This document shows, one piece after another, positions 17,303 to 26,118 of a DNA stretch of 64,000 bases; position 1 is the first letter of the stretch, and the number at the start of each line of letters is the position of its first letter. The position numbers and the translations under genes are program-made. The notes below the pieces were generated by a model. It saw only the letters and a list, made by a program, of their open reading frames with translations. It was not told where the DNA came from and made no database searches. Origin of the DNA: DATKPC01 sp035524275 (GTDB lineage: Bacteria > Pseudomonadota > Gammaproteobacteria > Burkholderiales > Burkholderiaceae_F); contig DATKPC010000041.1 of assembly GCA_035524275.1 (NCBI GenBank), positions 62,001 to 126,000 on the forward strand, read 5' to 3'.

Positions 17303-17610
17303 GGAAGGCGCAGCCGGTCGACGACCTTGCCGCCGACGAGATGCGACTCGACGATCTCGTCGATGTCGTGCTGGTCGACGTAGGTGTACCAGACGCCTTC
17401 CGGATAGACGACGAGGCAGGGGCCTTCCTCGCAGCGGTCGAGGCACCCCGCCTTGTTGATGCGCACGCCGCCGGCGCCCGCGGCCTTCAGTTCCTTGATC
17501 CGCTGCTTCGCATGCGCCTGCATCGCGGCGGCCTGGTGCGGCGCGCAGCAGGCCTCGCCGTTGTCGCGCTGGTTGAGGCAAAAGAAGACATGGTGGCGGT
17601 AGTAGCTCAT
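17299..17610 (-). CDS. Thioredoxin-like [2Fe-2S] ferredoxin
   Basis: A 103-residue protein of the thioredoxin-fold ferredoxin family (Aquifex Fd5 type). The four cluster ligands are visible: Cys11 in FFCLNQ, Cys21 or Cys22 in GEACC, and Cys56 and Cys60 in AGCLDRCEEGPC. The spacing fits a single [2Fe-2S] cluster. The VVYPEGVWY segment near residue 68 is typical. Its redox partner is unknown. It is cotranscribed with the downstream alpha/beta hydrolase, whose start overlaps its stop, and lies 65 bases after the VanZ-like gene. Confidence 0.9.
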   Translation of the reverse strand: MSYYRHHVFFCLNQRDNGEACCAPHQAAAMQAHAKQRIKELKAAGAGGVRINKAGCLDRCEEGPCLVVYPEGVWYTYVDQHDIDEIVESHLVGGKVVDRLRLP

Positions 17611-17675
17611 CGCGTGGGGGCGCGTACGCCTTCGCGGGCGCAGCGGCGTCGTGAAGTTCGTGGGAGGCCCCGATT

Positions 17676-18818
17676 CTAGGGGCCTGTGCGCGGCGCCGCG
17701 CGCGGCGCCCCGCGCCGCCGCGCGACGGCCCAGGCGAGCCAGGCGACCGGCCAGAGCGTCGCCAGCCATGCGGCGGCGGCGTCGAGGTTGCGCAGGTGGC
17801 CGGGTGACCACTGCTGCAGCCAGGCCTCGTGGTACGGGTTCTCCGGCACCAGGTTGACCTCCAACAGCAGCGCCATCGTGCATGTCAGCGCCAGGCGCGG
17901 CAGCAGGCGCGCCGGCGCCGTCGAGGCGGCGAGCAGCGAAAACCCTCCGAGCAGCAGTCCGCCCAGCGCTCCGCGCGTCGACCACGCGAAGGCGTTCTCC
18001 GGTCCGAAGGCCACGCCGTAGGCGGCGATCCGGCAGCCCAGCGCGACCGCGATCCAGGCCACCAGCAGCGCGACGCGGGGCGCGTGGCGCTGCAGGGTCG
18101 CGGCGATGCCGAGGCCGGCGGCGAGCAGCCCGGTCGTCGTGATCGCCGCCTCCGCGAGGACGAAGTCGGACGCTTCGACGAGGGGGATCACGGGATTGGG
18201 GCCGTCGAAACCCGCGACATCCTCGAGATTCCGCACCAGCGCGGGCAGCGCCTCGAAGTGCCCGATGCCGAAAAGCGCCGACGACGGATGCACCTGGGCC
18301 AGCGGCCACAATGCGGCCAGTGTCAGGCCGAGCGCGTCGTCGCTGCGGAACCAGCGCCGGCGAAGCTGGACGATCCGGCCGCGATCGACGATGGCCGTCG
18401 CGAAGCGCGCCGCCGCGCCCGCGCCAAGCAGCGCGCCGAGCGTGTTGGTCATGACATCGACGTTGGACGCGACGCGCGAGGGCAGGTAGGTCTGGATCGC
18501 TTCGACCGTTGCGGACAGCAGCAGGCCCGCGAGCGTCGCGACCACGACCGCGGCGACGCCCCGCAGCCGCGGATGCAGCGCGAGGACGATCAGCGCGCCC
18601 AGCGGGACGTAGCCGGCGACGTTGACGGCGACGTCGAAGGCCGTGACGTGCGCCGGCCACGGCGCGACGATGTACGACCACGGCGAGACGCCGCGATCCT
18701 GCCAGTTGCTGAACGGCGTCAGGCTCGCGTAGACGGTCATCGCGACCCACGCCAGGCACGACCAGCGCGCGAGCGGCGAGCCGTGATGCGGCGCGGATTC
18801 CGCAGGCAGTTCGTTCAT
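17676..18818 (-). CDS. VanZ family membrane protein
   Basis: A 380-residue polytopic protein with about nine hydrophobic segments. The N-terminal third carries the VanZ-like pattern: SLTPF near residue 33, then D--VN-AGYVPLG, ATVEAIQTYLPSR near 102-115, and D---NTLGALLG. VanZ proteins are known from teicoplanin resistance in Gram-positives; in proteobacteria their role is undefined. A C-terminal extension beyond the VanZ domain holds further helices and an FGPENAFAWSTRGALGG segment. It ends in an Arg/Ala/Pro-rich tail. It is divergent from birA across 222 bases. Confidence 0.85.
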   Translation of the reverse strand: MNELPAESAPHHGSPLARWSCLAWVAMTVYASLTPFSNWQDRGVSPWSYIVAPWPAHVTAFDVAVNVAGYVPLGALIVLALHPRLRGVAAVVVATLAGLLLSATVEAIQTYLPSRVASNVDVMTNTLGALLGAGAAARFATAIVDRGRIVQLRRRWFRSDDALGLTLAALWPLAQVHPSSALFGIGHFEALPALVRNLEDVAGFDGPNPVIPLVEASDFVLAEAAITTTGLLAAGLGIAATLQRHAPRVALLVAWIAVALGCRIAAYGVAFGPENAFAWSTRGALGGLLLGGFSLLAASTAPARLLPRLALTCTMALLLEVNLVPENPYHEAWLQQWSPGHLRNLDAAAAWLATLWPVAWLAWAVARRRGAPRAAPRTGP

Positions 18819-18995
18819 CGCCTCGGATTATCGGCGATCGGCCGCAGCGGACGAAGCCGCCGCCGAAACCGCCGTGCCGGGCTCGGTCGCGGACGTGCTA
18901 GCCTGCATCGCGACCCTGCCGCGACCGGCGTCGTGCGCCCTGCCGTCTCGACCGGCGCACGCGCCGCGGACATCGCAAACCCGAGGGAAATCCAG

Positions 18996-19029
18996 GCTCC
19001 ACCCGATCCGCAGCTCCACCCGATTCGCA
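18996..19029. repeat. Two-copy 17-base tandem repeat upstream of birA
   Basis: The 17-mer GCTCCACCCGATCCGCA (18996-19012) is followed at once by a second copy (19013-19029) with one T for C change. The repeat ends 11 bases before the GTG start of birA, so it would lie in the 5' leader or promoter. The 17-base period is not a multiple of three, which argues against a coding repeat. Its function is unknown. The rest of the 222-base vanZ-birA gap shows no other clear structure. Confidence 0.6.
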
Positions 19030-19040
19030 GGTCGACGATC

Positions 19041-19901
19041 GTGCCTCCTCCGCGTCCCGCCGCAAGCCCGCCGGTCGCAGCGCTCCAAACGGCTCCGCGC
19101 CTCCCGCCGCTGGAGGCTCGCGCCATCGAGGCCGCGCTTCCCGACGGGTGCGAGCTGCAGGTCGAAGTCGTCGCCAGCACCGGCTCGACGAACGCGGACC
19201 TCGTCGATCGGGCGCGGCTCGCCGCGCCGCAGCGGCCGGTCTTGCGGGCGGCGTGGGAACAGCGCGCCGGCCGCGGGCGCGACGGGCGCCGCTGGCATGC
19301 GGCGCCGGGGTCGGCGCTGATGTTCTCGATCGCGGTGCCGCTGCGCACGCGCACGCTGCACCCGGCCATCACGCTCGCGTGCGGCGTCGCGATCGCGCGC
19401 GAGCTGCGAGCCGTCGGCGTCACCGTCGAGGTCAAGTGGCCCAACGACCTGCTGGTGGACGGCGCGAAGCTGGGCGGCGTGTTGTCCGAGGTCGCCATCG
19501 ATCCGCAGCGCGCCGCGACGATCGTGGTCGGCGTGGGCTTGAACCTGTGGATGGACGAGGCCGTCACCGCCGCGATCGGCGCCCCGGTCGCGACGCTGGC
19601 GCAGAGCATCGATCCGGGGCGCCTCGCGGCGGAACGCGAAGCGTGGCTCGCGCGCCTCGCCGCGGCGGTTGTCGACGCGGTGCGCGCCGTCGGCGCCGCC
19701 GGCTTCGCGCCCTGGCGCTCCAGCTTCGATGCGCTCTTCGCGTACCGCGGCCGCGCGATCGAGCTGCGCGATCGCGGCGCCGCGATCGCGCGCGGCGTCG
19801 CGCTGGGCGTCGACGACGACGGGCAACTTCTCGTCGAGACGCCGGTCGGGACGTCGGCCTACCTGTGCGGCGACCTGTCGCTGCGGCTGGCCGGCGCCTG
19901 A
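19041..19901 (+). CDS. birA: Biotin-[acetyl-CoA-carboxylase] ligase
   Basis: Biotin protein ligase that activates biotin as biotinyl-AMP and attaches it to the carboxylase carrier protein. The catalytic core is clear: STGSTNADL near residue 46, the biotin-binding GRGRDGR-W near 78-86, FSIAVPL, KWPNDLLVDGAKLGGVL near 134-150, and VGVGLN. A short C-terminal SH3-like domain closes the protein. There is no N-terminal winged helix, so this is a mono-functional (class I) ligase that should not repress biotin genes. The start is GTG at 19041. coaX follows 19 bases later, a common betaproteobacterial pair. Confidence 0.93.
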   Translation: MPPPRPAASPPVAALQTAPRLPPLEARAIEAALPDGCELQVEVVASTGSTNADLVDRARLAAPQRPVLRAAWEQRAGRGRDGRRWHAAPGSALMFSIAVPLRTRTLHPAITLACGVAIARELRAVGVTVEVKWPNDLLVDGAKLGGVLSEVAIDPQRAATIVVGVGLNLWMDEAVTAAIGAPVATLAQSIDPGRLAAEREAWLARLAAAVVDAVRAVGAAGFAPWRSSFDALFAYRGRAIELRDRGAAIARGVALGVDDDGQLLVETPVGTSAYLCGDLSLRLAGA

Positions 19902-19920
19902 GCCGGCGCGCGGGAAATCC

Positions 19921-20805
19921 GTGGAATCCGGCGGCCGCAGCGGACAGGGACATGGCGGCGCTGCGCGCTGGCTGCTGCTCGATTGCGGCAATTCCGCGCT
20001 CAAGTGGGCCCTATCCGGCGTCGACATCGACGCCGATGCCGACGCCGCGCCCGGCGCATCGCCGTGTTTCGTGTCGGCGGGGCGCGAGGAACTGGGCCAG
20101 GTCGACTGGCCGGAGCGCCTCGAGGCGGCGTGGCGCCGCGCCGGCGTCCCGCCGGCGGCCGCCTACGGCTGCAGCGTCGCGTCGTCCGATGTCGGTGCCG
20201 CAATCGACGCCGTGGCGCGACGCGTCTTCGGCGTCCGGCCGTGCTGGAAAGCGGCGGCCGCGCGGTTCGTCGCGGCGGACATCGAGCTGACGAGCGGCTA
20301 TCGGGATCCGTCCCGCCTCGGCGCCGACCGCTGGCACGCGATGATCGCGGCGCGCGTCGCGACGCCCGGCCTGCCGCTCGTCGTCGTCAATGCCGGAACG
20401 GCGACGACCGTCGACGCGGTGACGATGCACGGGCGCTTCGAGGGAGGCGTGATCGCGCCGGGGATGCGGCTGATGCTCGACAGCCTGGCGCGCGGCACCG
20501 CGCGGCTGCCGCGCGCCGACGGCGCGTGGTCGCCCTCGCCCGACAACACCGACGATGCGATCACGACCGGCGTCCTCGAGGCGCAGGCCGGCCTCGTCGA
20601 GCGTCGCGTGCGCCGCTTCTCGCGCGCGTGCGGGCGGCCGGTCCGTCTCGTGCTCGCCGGCGGCTTCGCGTCCCTGCTGGCGCCGCACGTGGCCGATGCG
20701 CTGGGGCCGGGCGAACTCGCCGGGCCGCCGTCGATCGAAGATAATCTGGTGCTGCGCGGCGTCCACTGCCGCGCCCGCTTCGAGGCACGCGGCGACTGTC
20801 GATGA
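19921..20805 (+). CDS. coaX: Type III pantothenate kinase
   Basis: CoaX phosphorylates pantothenate, the first step of coenzyme A synthesis, and is the type insensitive to CoA feedback. The ASKHA-fold motifs are visible: LLLDCGNSALKWAL near residue 18 (phosphate 1), DRWHAMIAA near 138, NAGTATTVDAV near 158-168 (phosphate 2), and GG-IAPG near 177. The N-terminal 16 residues before the fold are Gly/Ser-rich, and a later start cannot be ruled out. The GTG start lies 19 bases after birA, and the stop overlaps the ATG of the SPOR gene. Confidence 0.93.
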   Translation: MESGGRSGQGHGGAARWLLLDCGNSALKWALSGVDIDADADAAPGASPCFVSAGREELGQVDWPERLEAAWRRAGVPPAAAYGCSVASSDVGAAIDAVARRVFGVRPCWKAAAARFVAADIELTSGYRDPSRLGADRWHAMIAARVATPGLPLVVVNAGTATTVDAVTMHGRFEGGVIAPGMRLMLDSLARGTARLPRADGAWSPSPDNTDDAITTGVLEAQAGLVERRVRRFSRACGRPVRLVLAGGFASLLAPHVADALGPGELAGPPSIEDNLVLRGVHCRARFEARGDCR

Positions 20806-21503
20806 AACTCCTGTTCCTGATCCTGCTGCTCGCGGACCTCGCGTTGTTCGCGATCCAGCGCGGCGCGCTCGGCGCGCTGCCGGAGAGCGGCCGCGAACCG
20901 GAGCGTGTCGAGCGGCAGATCGAGCCCGACCGCATCCGCGTGCTGAGCGACGACGAGGCCCGTGCGCTGAGGGACAAGGCGCGCCAGGTTGCCGCGGTCT
21001 CGATCCCCGGCGTCGACCTGACCACGGGTGCCGCCTGCGTCGAGTTCGGCGATTTCGCCGCCGAGGGAAACCTCGGCCGCATTCACGATCGGCTCGCCGC
21101 GCTCGACCTCGGCGAGCGACTCGCGACGCGCAGCGTCGAGGCGCCCGGCTGGTTCATGGTCTACATCCCGCCGCTGAAGTCGCGCGCCGAGGTCGATCGC
21201 GTCGTCGACGACCTGCGCGCCCGCGGCGTCAAGGACATGGCCGTGATCGGCGACAACACGGCGCTGCGCAACGGCATTTCGCTGGGTTCGTTCCGCGACC
21301 CGGAACTCGCGGCGAAGCACCTGACGGAGATCGAGAAGCTCGGGGTGAAGGGTGCGCGCGTGGCGGAGCGCCCATCGACGATCACCGCGACGCGCTTCCG
21401 CGTCAGTGGCGTCGACATGGCGCTGGCGCAGAAGCTCGCCGCGATCCAGAAGGAATTCCCGCGTCAGAAGCTGATGGCCTGCGATTCCGGGCCGGCGGGT
21501 TGA
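20802..21503 (+). CDS. SPOR-domain membrane protein
   Basis: A 233-residue protein with a short N-terminal membrane anchor (about residues 2-18), a charged periplasmic stretch, and a SPOR-like domain (about 115-190) beginning near GWFMVYIPPLKSRAEVDRVVDDL and ending in GSFRDPELAAKHL. SPOR domains bind denuded septal peptidoglycan. Two conserved Cys (about residues 79 and 228) sit outside the SPOR domain. It overlaps the coaX stop by four bases and completes the usual birA-coaX-SPOR trio; its exact task is unknown. Confidence 0.82.
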   Translation: MKLLFLILLLADLALFAIQRGALGALPESGREPERVERQIEPDRIRVLSDDEARALRDKARQVAAVSIPGVDLTTGAACVEFGDFAAEGNLGRIHDRLAALDLGERLATRSVEAPGWFMVYIPPLKSRAEVDRVVDDLRARGVKDMAVIGDNTALRNGISLGSFRDPELAAKHLTEIEKLGVKGARVAERPSTITATRFRVSGVDMALAQKLAAIQKEFPRQKLMACDSGPAG

Positions 21504-21544
21504 GCGCGGACGGAGAGAAGGCCTCCGCCCGGCGCGCAGGCGCT

Positions 21545-21994
21545 TCAGCGCGTTTCCCGCAGGATTTCCTGCAGCGCGGCGGCAAGCGCAGGAACGCGTG
21601 CCCGCCGCGCGTCGAGCACGGCGCGGTCAACGTCGCGCTGCCGTGTCCCCCAGATCGGCTGCGGGAAATGCGCATCGTCGGCGTAGCGCGGGATCACGTG
21701 CCAGTGCAGGTGCGGCACGACGTTGCCCAGGCTCGCGACGTTGACCTTCTGCGGCCGCATCACGGCGCGCTGCGCGCGTTCGACCGCACAGACGACCGCC
21801 ATCAGGCGATCGCGGTGCGCCGCGTCGAGGTCGCTCATCTCGGCGACATGGGCATTGCAGACGACGCGCGCGAAGCCCGGGTAGTCGTCGTCGTCGACGA
21901 GGACGATCCGCAGCGCGGCGTCCCGCGCGACGACGCGGCCGCCGTCGCCGTCGCACAGCGGACAGGTCGCGGGCAACGCCGGTGTCTCCGCCAT
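21545..21994 (-). CDS. HIT family hydrolase
   Basis: A 149-residue histidine-triad nucleotide hydrolase or transferase. The catalytic triad is the HLHWHVIPR motif near residue 95; the N-terminal CPLC pair at about 11-14 may bind a metal, as in several bacterial HIT proteins. Its WGTRQRD segment is typical of the subgroup. Its start codon overlaps the stop of the large FAD/Fe-S dehydrogenase by one base (TGATG), so it is translated after it. The substrate (AMP-lysine-type or dinucleotide) cannot be read. Confidence 0.9.
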   Translation of the reverse strand: MAETPALPATCPLCDGDGGRVVARDAALRIVLVDDDDYPGFARVVCNAHVAEMSDLDAAHRDRLMAVVCAVERAQRAVMRPQKVNVASLGNVVPHLHWHVIPRYADDAHFPQPIWGTRQRDVDRAVLDARRARVPALAAALQEILRETR

Positions 21995-24900
21995 CAGACG
22001 AGCACGCGCTCGATGCCGCCGTCGTTGGCGGCGCGCACGTAGTCGGCCATCCAATCGGGGCCCAGGACGTGGCGCGCCATCTCGACGACGACGTAGTCCG
22101 CGTCGATGGCGGCATCGTCGGCATAGCGGCTCAGTCCCTGCAGGCACGACGGGCACGATGTCAGGAGCTTTACGTCGCCGTCGAAGCCGTCGGCGCGGAG
22201 CCGCTGCGCGCCGGCGACGATCTCGCGCTCCTTGCGGAAACGGACCTGGGTCGAGATGTCAGGGCGGCTGACCGCGAGCGTCCCGCTTTCGCCGCAGCAG
22301 CGCTCGCTGCGCTCGATGTGCCGCGCGTCGGCCGTCGCGAGCAGCGCGTTGACGGTCCTCAGCGGGTCCTGCCGCTTCAGCGGGGAATGGCACGGGTCGT
22401 GGTAGAGGTAACGCACGCCGCGCACGCCGTCGACCGCGATGCCCTTCTCGAGAAGATATTCGTGGATGTCGACGATCCGGCAGCCGGGAAAGATCTGCTC
22501 GAACTCGTAGCCCTGCAACTGGTCGTAGCAGGTGCCGCAGCTGACGACGACGGTCCGGATGTCGAGGTAGTTCAGCGTATTGGCGACGCGGTGGAAAAGG
22601 ACGCGGTTGTCGGTCGTGATCTTGTCCGCGCGATCCTGCTGGCCCGTGCCGCGCTGCGGGTAGCCGCAGCACAGGTAGCCGGGCGGCAGCACGGTCTGCA
22701 CGCCGGCGTGCCACAGCATCGCCTGGGTCGCCAGCCCGACCTGCGAGAACAGGCGTTCCGAGCCGCACCCGGGGAAGTAGAACACGGCCTCCGCGTCGAC
22801 CGGCACGCGGCGCGCGTCGCGAATGATCGGCACGTAGCGCGCGTCCTCGATGTCGAGCAGTGCCCGCGCCGAGCGCTTGGGCAGGTTGCCCGGCATCTTC
22901 TTGTTGACGAAGTGGATCACCTGCGCCCGCAGCGGCGGCGCCCCCGTCGTGGCCGGCGGCTGGCGCGTCTGGCGGCGCGCCGCGACGCCCAGCAGCCGAT
23001 TGGCCCAGCGCTGCGCCGCGTAGCCCCAGCGGATCATCACTTTCCGCAGCACCCGGATCGTCTCCGGGTTCGTCGCGTTGAGGAACATCATCGACGCCGC
23101 GGTGCCGGGGTTGAAGCGCCGCCTGCCGATGCGTCGCAGCAGGTCGCGCATCGCCATCGTGACGTCGCCGAAGTCGATGTCGACGGGGCAGGGCGTCGAG
23201 CACTTGTGGCAGATCGTGCAGTGGTCCGCGACGTCGCCGAACTCGTCCCAGTGGCGCAGGCTGATGCCGCGCCGCGTCTGCTCCTCGTAGAGGAACGCCT
23301 CGATCAGCAGCGACGTGGCGAGGATCTTGTTGCGCGGCGAGTAGAGCAGGTTGGCGCGCGGCACGTGCGTGGCGCAGACCGGCTTGCACTTGCCGCAGCG
23401 CAGGCAGTCCTTGATCGCGTCCGAAACGCCTTTCAGGTCGCTCTGCTGCATGATCAGCGACTCGTGTCCCATCAGGCCGAAGCTCGGCGTATAGGCGTCG
23501 GCGAGCGTCGCGCCCGGCATCAGCTTGCCGCGGTTGAAGCGCCCGTCCGGATCGATCCGCCGCTTGTAGTCGCGGAATTCCCGCAACTCCGCGTCGTCCA
23601 GGAATTCCAGCTTCGTGATCCCGATGCCGTGCTCCCCGGAGATCACGCCGCCCAGGTCGCGCGCGATGCGCATGATCCGCGCGACCGCGGCGTGCGCCGT
23701 GGCGAGCATCCGGTAGTCGTCGGAGTTCACCGGGATGTTCGTGTGCACGTTGCCGTCGCCGGCATGCATGTGAAGCGCGACGAAGACGCGGCCGTGCAGC
23801 ACCCGGCGGTGCAGCGTGTCGATGTCGGCGAGAATCGGCGCGAACGCGGCGCCGGAGAAGATTCCGTGCAGCGCGGAGCGCAGCTCGGACTTCCAGGAAA
23901 CGCGGATGCTTCGATCCTGCAGCAGGTCGACCACGCGCTGGCCGGGACCCGCCGAGGCCGGCACCGCGACGCCGCGGCGCACGAGGTCGGCCGCGGCGTC
24001 CGCAGCGGCGGCATCGAGCCCGTCGAGCAGGCAGGTCCAGCGCCCGCGGGTCGCCGCCAGCAGCTCCTGCGCGCGCTCGACGCGGTCGCCGACGATCTCC
24101 TCCCGCGGCAGGCGGTCGAATTCCACGTCGCCCGTCTTGCCGAGCGCGAAGCCGGACGCGAGCCGCGCGCTGATGGCGTCGACGAGCTCGAGCTTGTTGC
24201 GGATCGACAGCTCGATGTTGATGCGCTCGATCGCGTCGGTGTATTCGCCGAGGCGGTCGAGCGGGATCACGACGTCCTCGTTGAGCTTGAACGCGTTGGT
24301 GTGGCGCGCGATGGCCGCCGTCTTCGAGCGGTCGAGCCAGAACTTGCGCCGCGCCTCCGCGCTGGCGGCGATGAAACCCTCGCCATGGCGACCGTTGGCG
24401 AGGCGAACGACTTCCGAGGCGGCGCGACCGACGGCAGCCTCGTCGTCGCCGACGACGTCGCCGACGAGCACCATCTTCGGCAGCCCGCCGCGCTTGCTCT
24501 TCGTCGCGTAGCCGACGGCGCGCAGGTAGCGTTCGTCGAGGTGTTCCAGGCCGGCGAGCAGGACCGGCGTCGTCGCGGCGGCGCCATGCGCCAGGTACCG
24601 CTTGATCTCGACGATGCTCGGCACCGCCTCGCGCGCCGCGCCGAAGAATTCCAGGCAGAAGGTCCGCGTATGGCGCGGCATCCGATGCAGGACCCAGCGC
24701 GCGCAGGTGACGAGCCCGTCGCAGCCTTCCTTCTGCACGCCGGGCAGCCCGCCCAGGAACTTGTCGGTGACGTCCTTGCCGAGGCCGATCTTGCGCAGCC
24801 TGTGCCCCGGGATCGACAACTCGGTGCTGCGAAGCTCGGCCGCCCGCTCCGGCGCCTCGCGTCCGTCCTTCCAGACCAGCGAAAAGCGCGCCGTCTCGAC

Positions 24901-25953
24901 GTCGTGGATCTTGCCGCGGTTGTGCTCCAGCCGCGTCACCTCGAGCCAGTTGCCGTCCGGGTCCACCATCCGCCACCAGGCGAGATTGTCGAGCGCGGTG
25001 CCCCACAGCACCGCCTTCTTGCCGCCGGCGTTCATCGCGATGTTGCCGCCGATGCAGGAGGAATCCGCCGAGGTCGGGTCGACGGCGAAGACGAACCCGG
25101 CCTGCTCGGCCGCTTCCGCGACGCGGCGGGTGACGACGCCGGCGCCCGTCAGGACGGTCGCGACAGGGCCGGCGACGCCGGGCAGCGACGTCGCGGGGTC
25201 CACCGCGCCGAGGTCCTCGAGCTTCTCCGTATTGATGACCGCCGACATCGGCGTCAGCGGGACGGCGCTGCCGGTGTAGCCGGTGCCGCCGCCGCGCGGA
25301 ATGATCGTCAGGCCGAGTTCGATGCATGCGCGCACCAGCGCGGGGACTTCCTCCTCGCGATCGGGGGCGAGCACGACGAACGGATAGGCGACCCGCCAGT
25401 CGGTCGCGTCGGTGACGTGCGAGACGCGCGCGAACGCGTCGAAGCGGACGTTGTCGGCGCGGGTGATCCGCTCGAAGCGCCGGCGCGCGCGGCGCCTCAG
25501 TCCGGCTGCCGCGCCGAGGCCGGCCTCGAACCGCGCGACGCAGTCGCGCGCGCTGCGCAGCAGCTTCGCGACCTTGGCGTCGCGATCGGCGTCGGCCTCG
25601 TCGCGTCGCCGCTCGATCTCGCCGAGGCGGTGATGCAGCGCCTCGACGAGCAGGCCGCGACGGCGCCGGTTCCCGACCAGGTCGTCCTCCAGGTACGGAT
25701 TGCGCTGGACGGCCCAGATGTCGCCGAGGACCTCGTAGAGCATCCGCGCGCTGCGCCCGGTCCGGCGCTCGTGGCGCAGCTCGTCGAGGACCGCCCAGCT
25801 CTCGGCGCCGAGCAGCCGCAGGACGATCTCGCGATCCGAGAACGACGTGTAGTTGTACGGGATCTCGCGCAGGCGCGCCGCGCCGCCCGCGTCGGTCTCC
25901 GCCGTGGCGGGGGACGGATCGCCGCTCGGCGGGATCTGCATCGGGGCATTCAT
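21994..25953 (-). CDS. Large FAD-linked oxidase with Fe-S and cysteine-rich (CCG) domains (YdiJ-like, DUF3683)
   Basis: A 1319-residue D-2-hydroxyacid dehydrogenase-type enzyme. In order: an N-terminal DUF3683-like region (about 1-190), an FAD-binding PCMH domain with PRGGGTGYTGS near residue 230 and CIGGNIAMNAGGKKA near 300, and an FAD-oxidase C domain ending in HMHAGDGNVHTN and GVISGEHGIG near 735-775. Two 4Fe-4S motifs follow, CLRCGKCKPVC near 850 and CTICHKCSTPCP near 915. Two CCG-type cysteine-rich domains come last, with CCGYPQRGTGQ, SCGTCYDQ and RCCGESGT. It likely oxidises a hydroxyacid and passes electrons to the membrane. HIT hydrolase follows in the same operon. Confidence 0.9.
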   Translation of the reverse strand: MNAPMQIPPSGDPSPATAETDAGGAARLREIPYNYTSFSDREIVLRLLGAESWAVLDELRHERRTGRSARMLYEVLGDIWAVQRNPYLEDDLVGNRRRRGLLVEALHHRLGEIERRRDEADADRDAKVAKLLRSARDCVARFEAGLGAAAGLRRRARRRFERITRADNVRFDAFARVSHVTDATDWRVAYPFVVLAPDREEEVPALVRACIELGLTIIPRGGGTGYTGSAVPLTPMSAVINTEKLEDLGAVDPATSLPGVAGPVATVLTGAGVVTRRVAEAAEQAGFVFAVDPTSADSSCIGGNIAMNAGGKKAVLWGTALDNLAWWRMVDPDGNWLEVTRLEHNRGKIHDVETARFSLVWKDGREAPERAAELRSTELSIPGHRLRKIGLGKDVTDKFLGGLPGVQKEGCDGLVTCARWVLHRMPRHTRTFCLEFFGAAREAVPSIVEIKRYLAHGAAATTPVLLAGLEHLDERYLRAVGYATKSKRGGLPKMVLVGDVVGDDEAAVGRAASEVVRLANGRHGEGFIAASAEARRKFWLDRSKTAAIARHTNAFKLNEDVVIPLDRLGEYTDAIERINIELSIRNKLELVDAISARLASGFALGKTGDVEFDRLPREEIVGDRVERAQELLAATRGRWTCLLDGLDAAAADAAADLVRRGVAVPASAGPGQRVVDLLQDRSIRVSWKSELRSALHGIFSGAAFAPILADIDTLHRRVLHGRVFVALHMHAGDGNVHTNIPVNSDDYRMLATAHAAVARIMRIARDLGGVISGEHGIGITKLEFLDDAELREFRDYKRRIDPDGRFNRGKLMPGATLADAYTPSFGLMGHESLIMQQSDLKGVSDAIKDCLRCGKCKPVCATHVPRANLLYSPRNKILATSLLIEAFLYEEQTRRGISLRHWDEFGDVADHCTICHKCSTPCPVDIDFGDVTMAMRDLLRRIGRRRFNPGTAASMMFLNATNPETIRVLRKVMIRWGYAAQRWANRLLGVAARRQTRQPPATTGAPPLRAQVIHFVNKKMPGNLPKRSARALLDIEDARYVPIIRDARRVPVDAEAVFYFPGCGSERLFSQVGLATQAMLWHAGVQTVLPPGYLCCGYPQRGTGQQDRADKITTDNRVLFHRVANTLNYLDIRTVVVSCGTCYDQLQGYEFEQIFPGCRIVDIHEYLLEKGIAVDGVRGVRYLYHDPCHSPLKRQDPLRTVNALLATADARHIERSERCCGESGTLAVSRPDISTQVRFRKEREIVAGAQRLRADGFDGDVKLLTSCPSCLQGLSRYADDAAIDADYVVVEMARHVLGPDWMADYVRAANDGGIERVLV

Positions 25954-25959
25954 CGAGGT

Positions 25960-26024
25960 GAGGCGGGGTCGCGGTAAGGCCCGAAGTTTATCTGTCGCGC
26001 GGCGGCAGTACCCGCGACCGCCTC
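25960..26024. repeat. Interrupted inverted repeat between the FAD dehydrogenase and mgtA
   Basis: The arm GAGGCGG(GG)TCGCGG at 25960-25974 and its near-complement CCGCGA-CCGCCTC ending at 26024 form a large interrupted palindrome with a loop of about 32 bases, one two-base bulge and one one-base bulge. The loop holds the only AT-rich patch of the 165-base gap (TTTATC at 25988-25993), which on the minus strand reads GATAAA and could be a -10 element of the dehydrogenase gene. It may be an operator or an RNA hairpin in its leader. Confidence 0.5.
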
Positions 26025-26118
26025 AGGGGCTGCTCGGCGCGCGCGTGCGCGCCGCGCCGGACCGGCCTCGAATCCCTGACATGTCCGCGTGATATAAGCC
26101 CCGCCGCGGGAGGATCTG

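Noticed and set aside
21982..25977. A 1331-residue open frame antisense to the FAD/Fe-S dehydrogenase
   Set aside because: Same reasoning: a third-position GC shadow of a long gene with clear FAD, 4Fe-4S and CCG motifs; no start signal or family motif.
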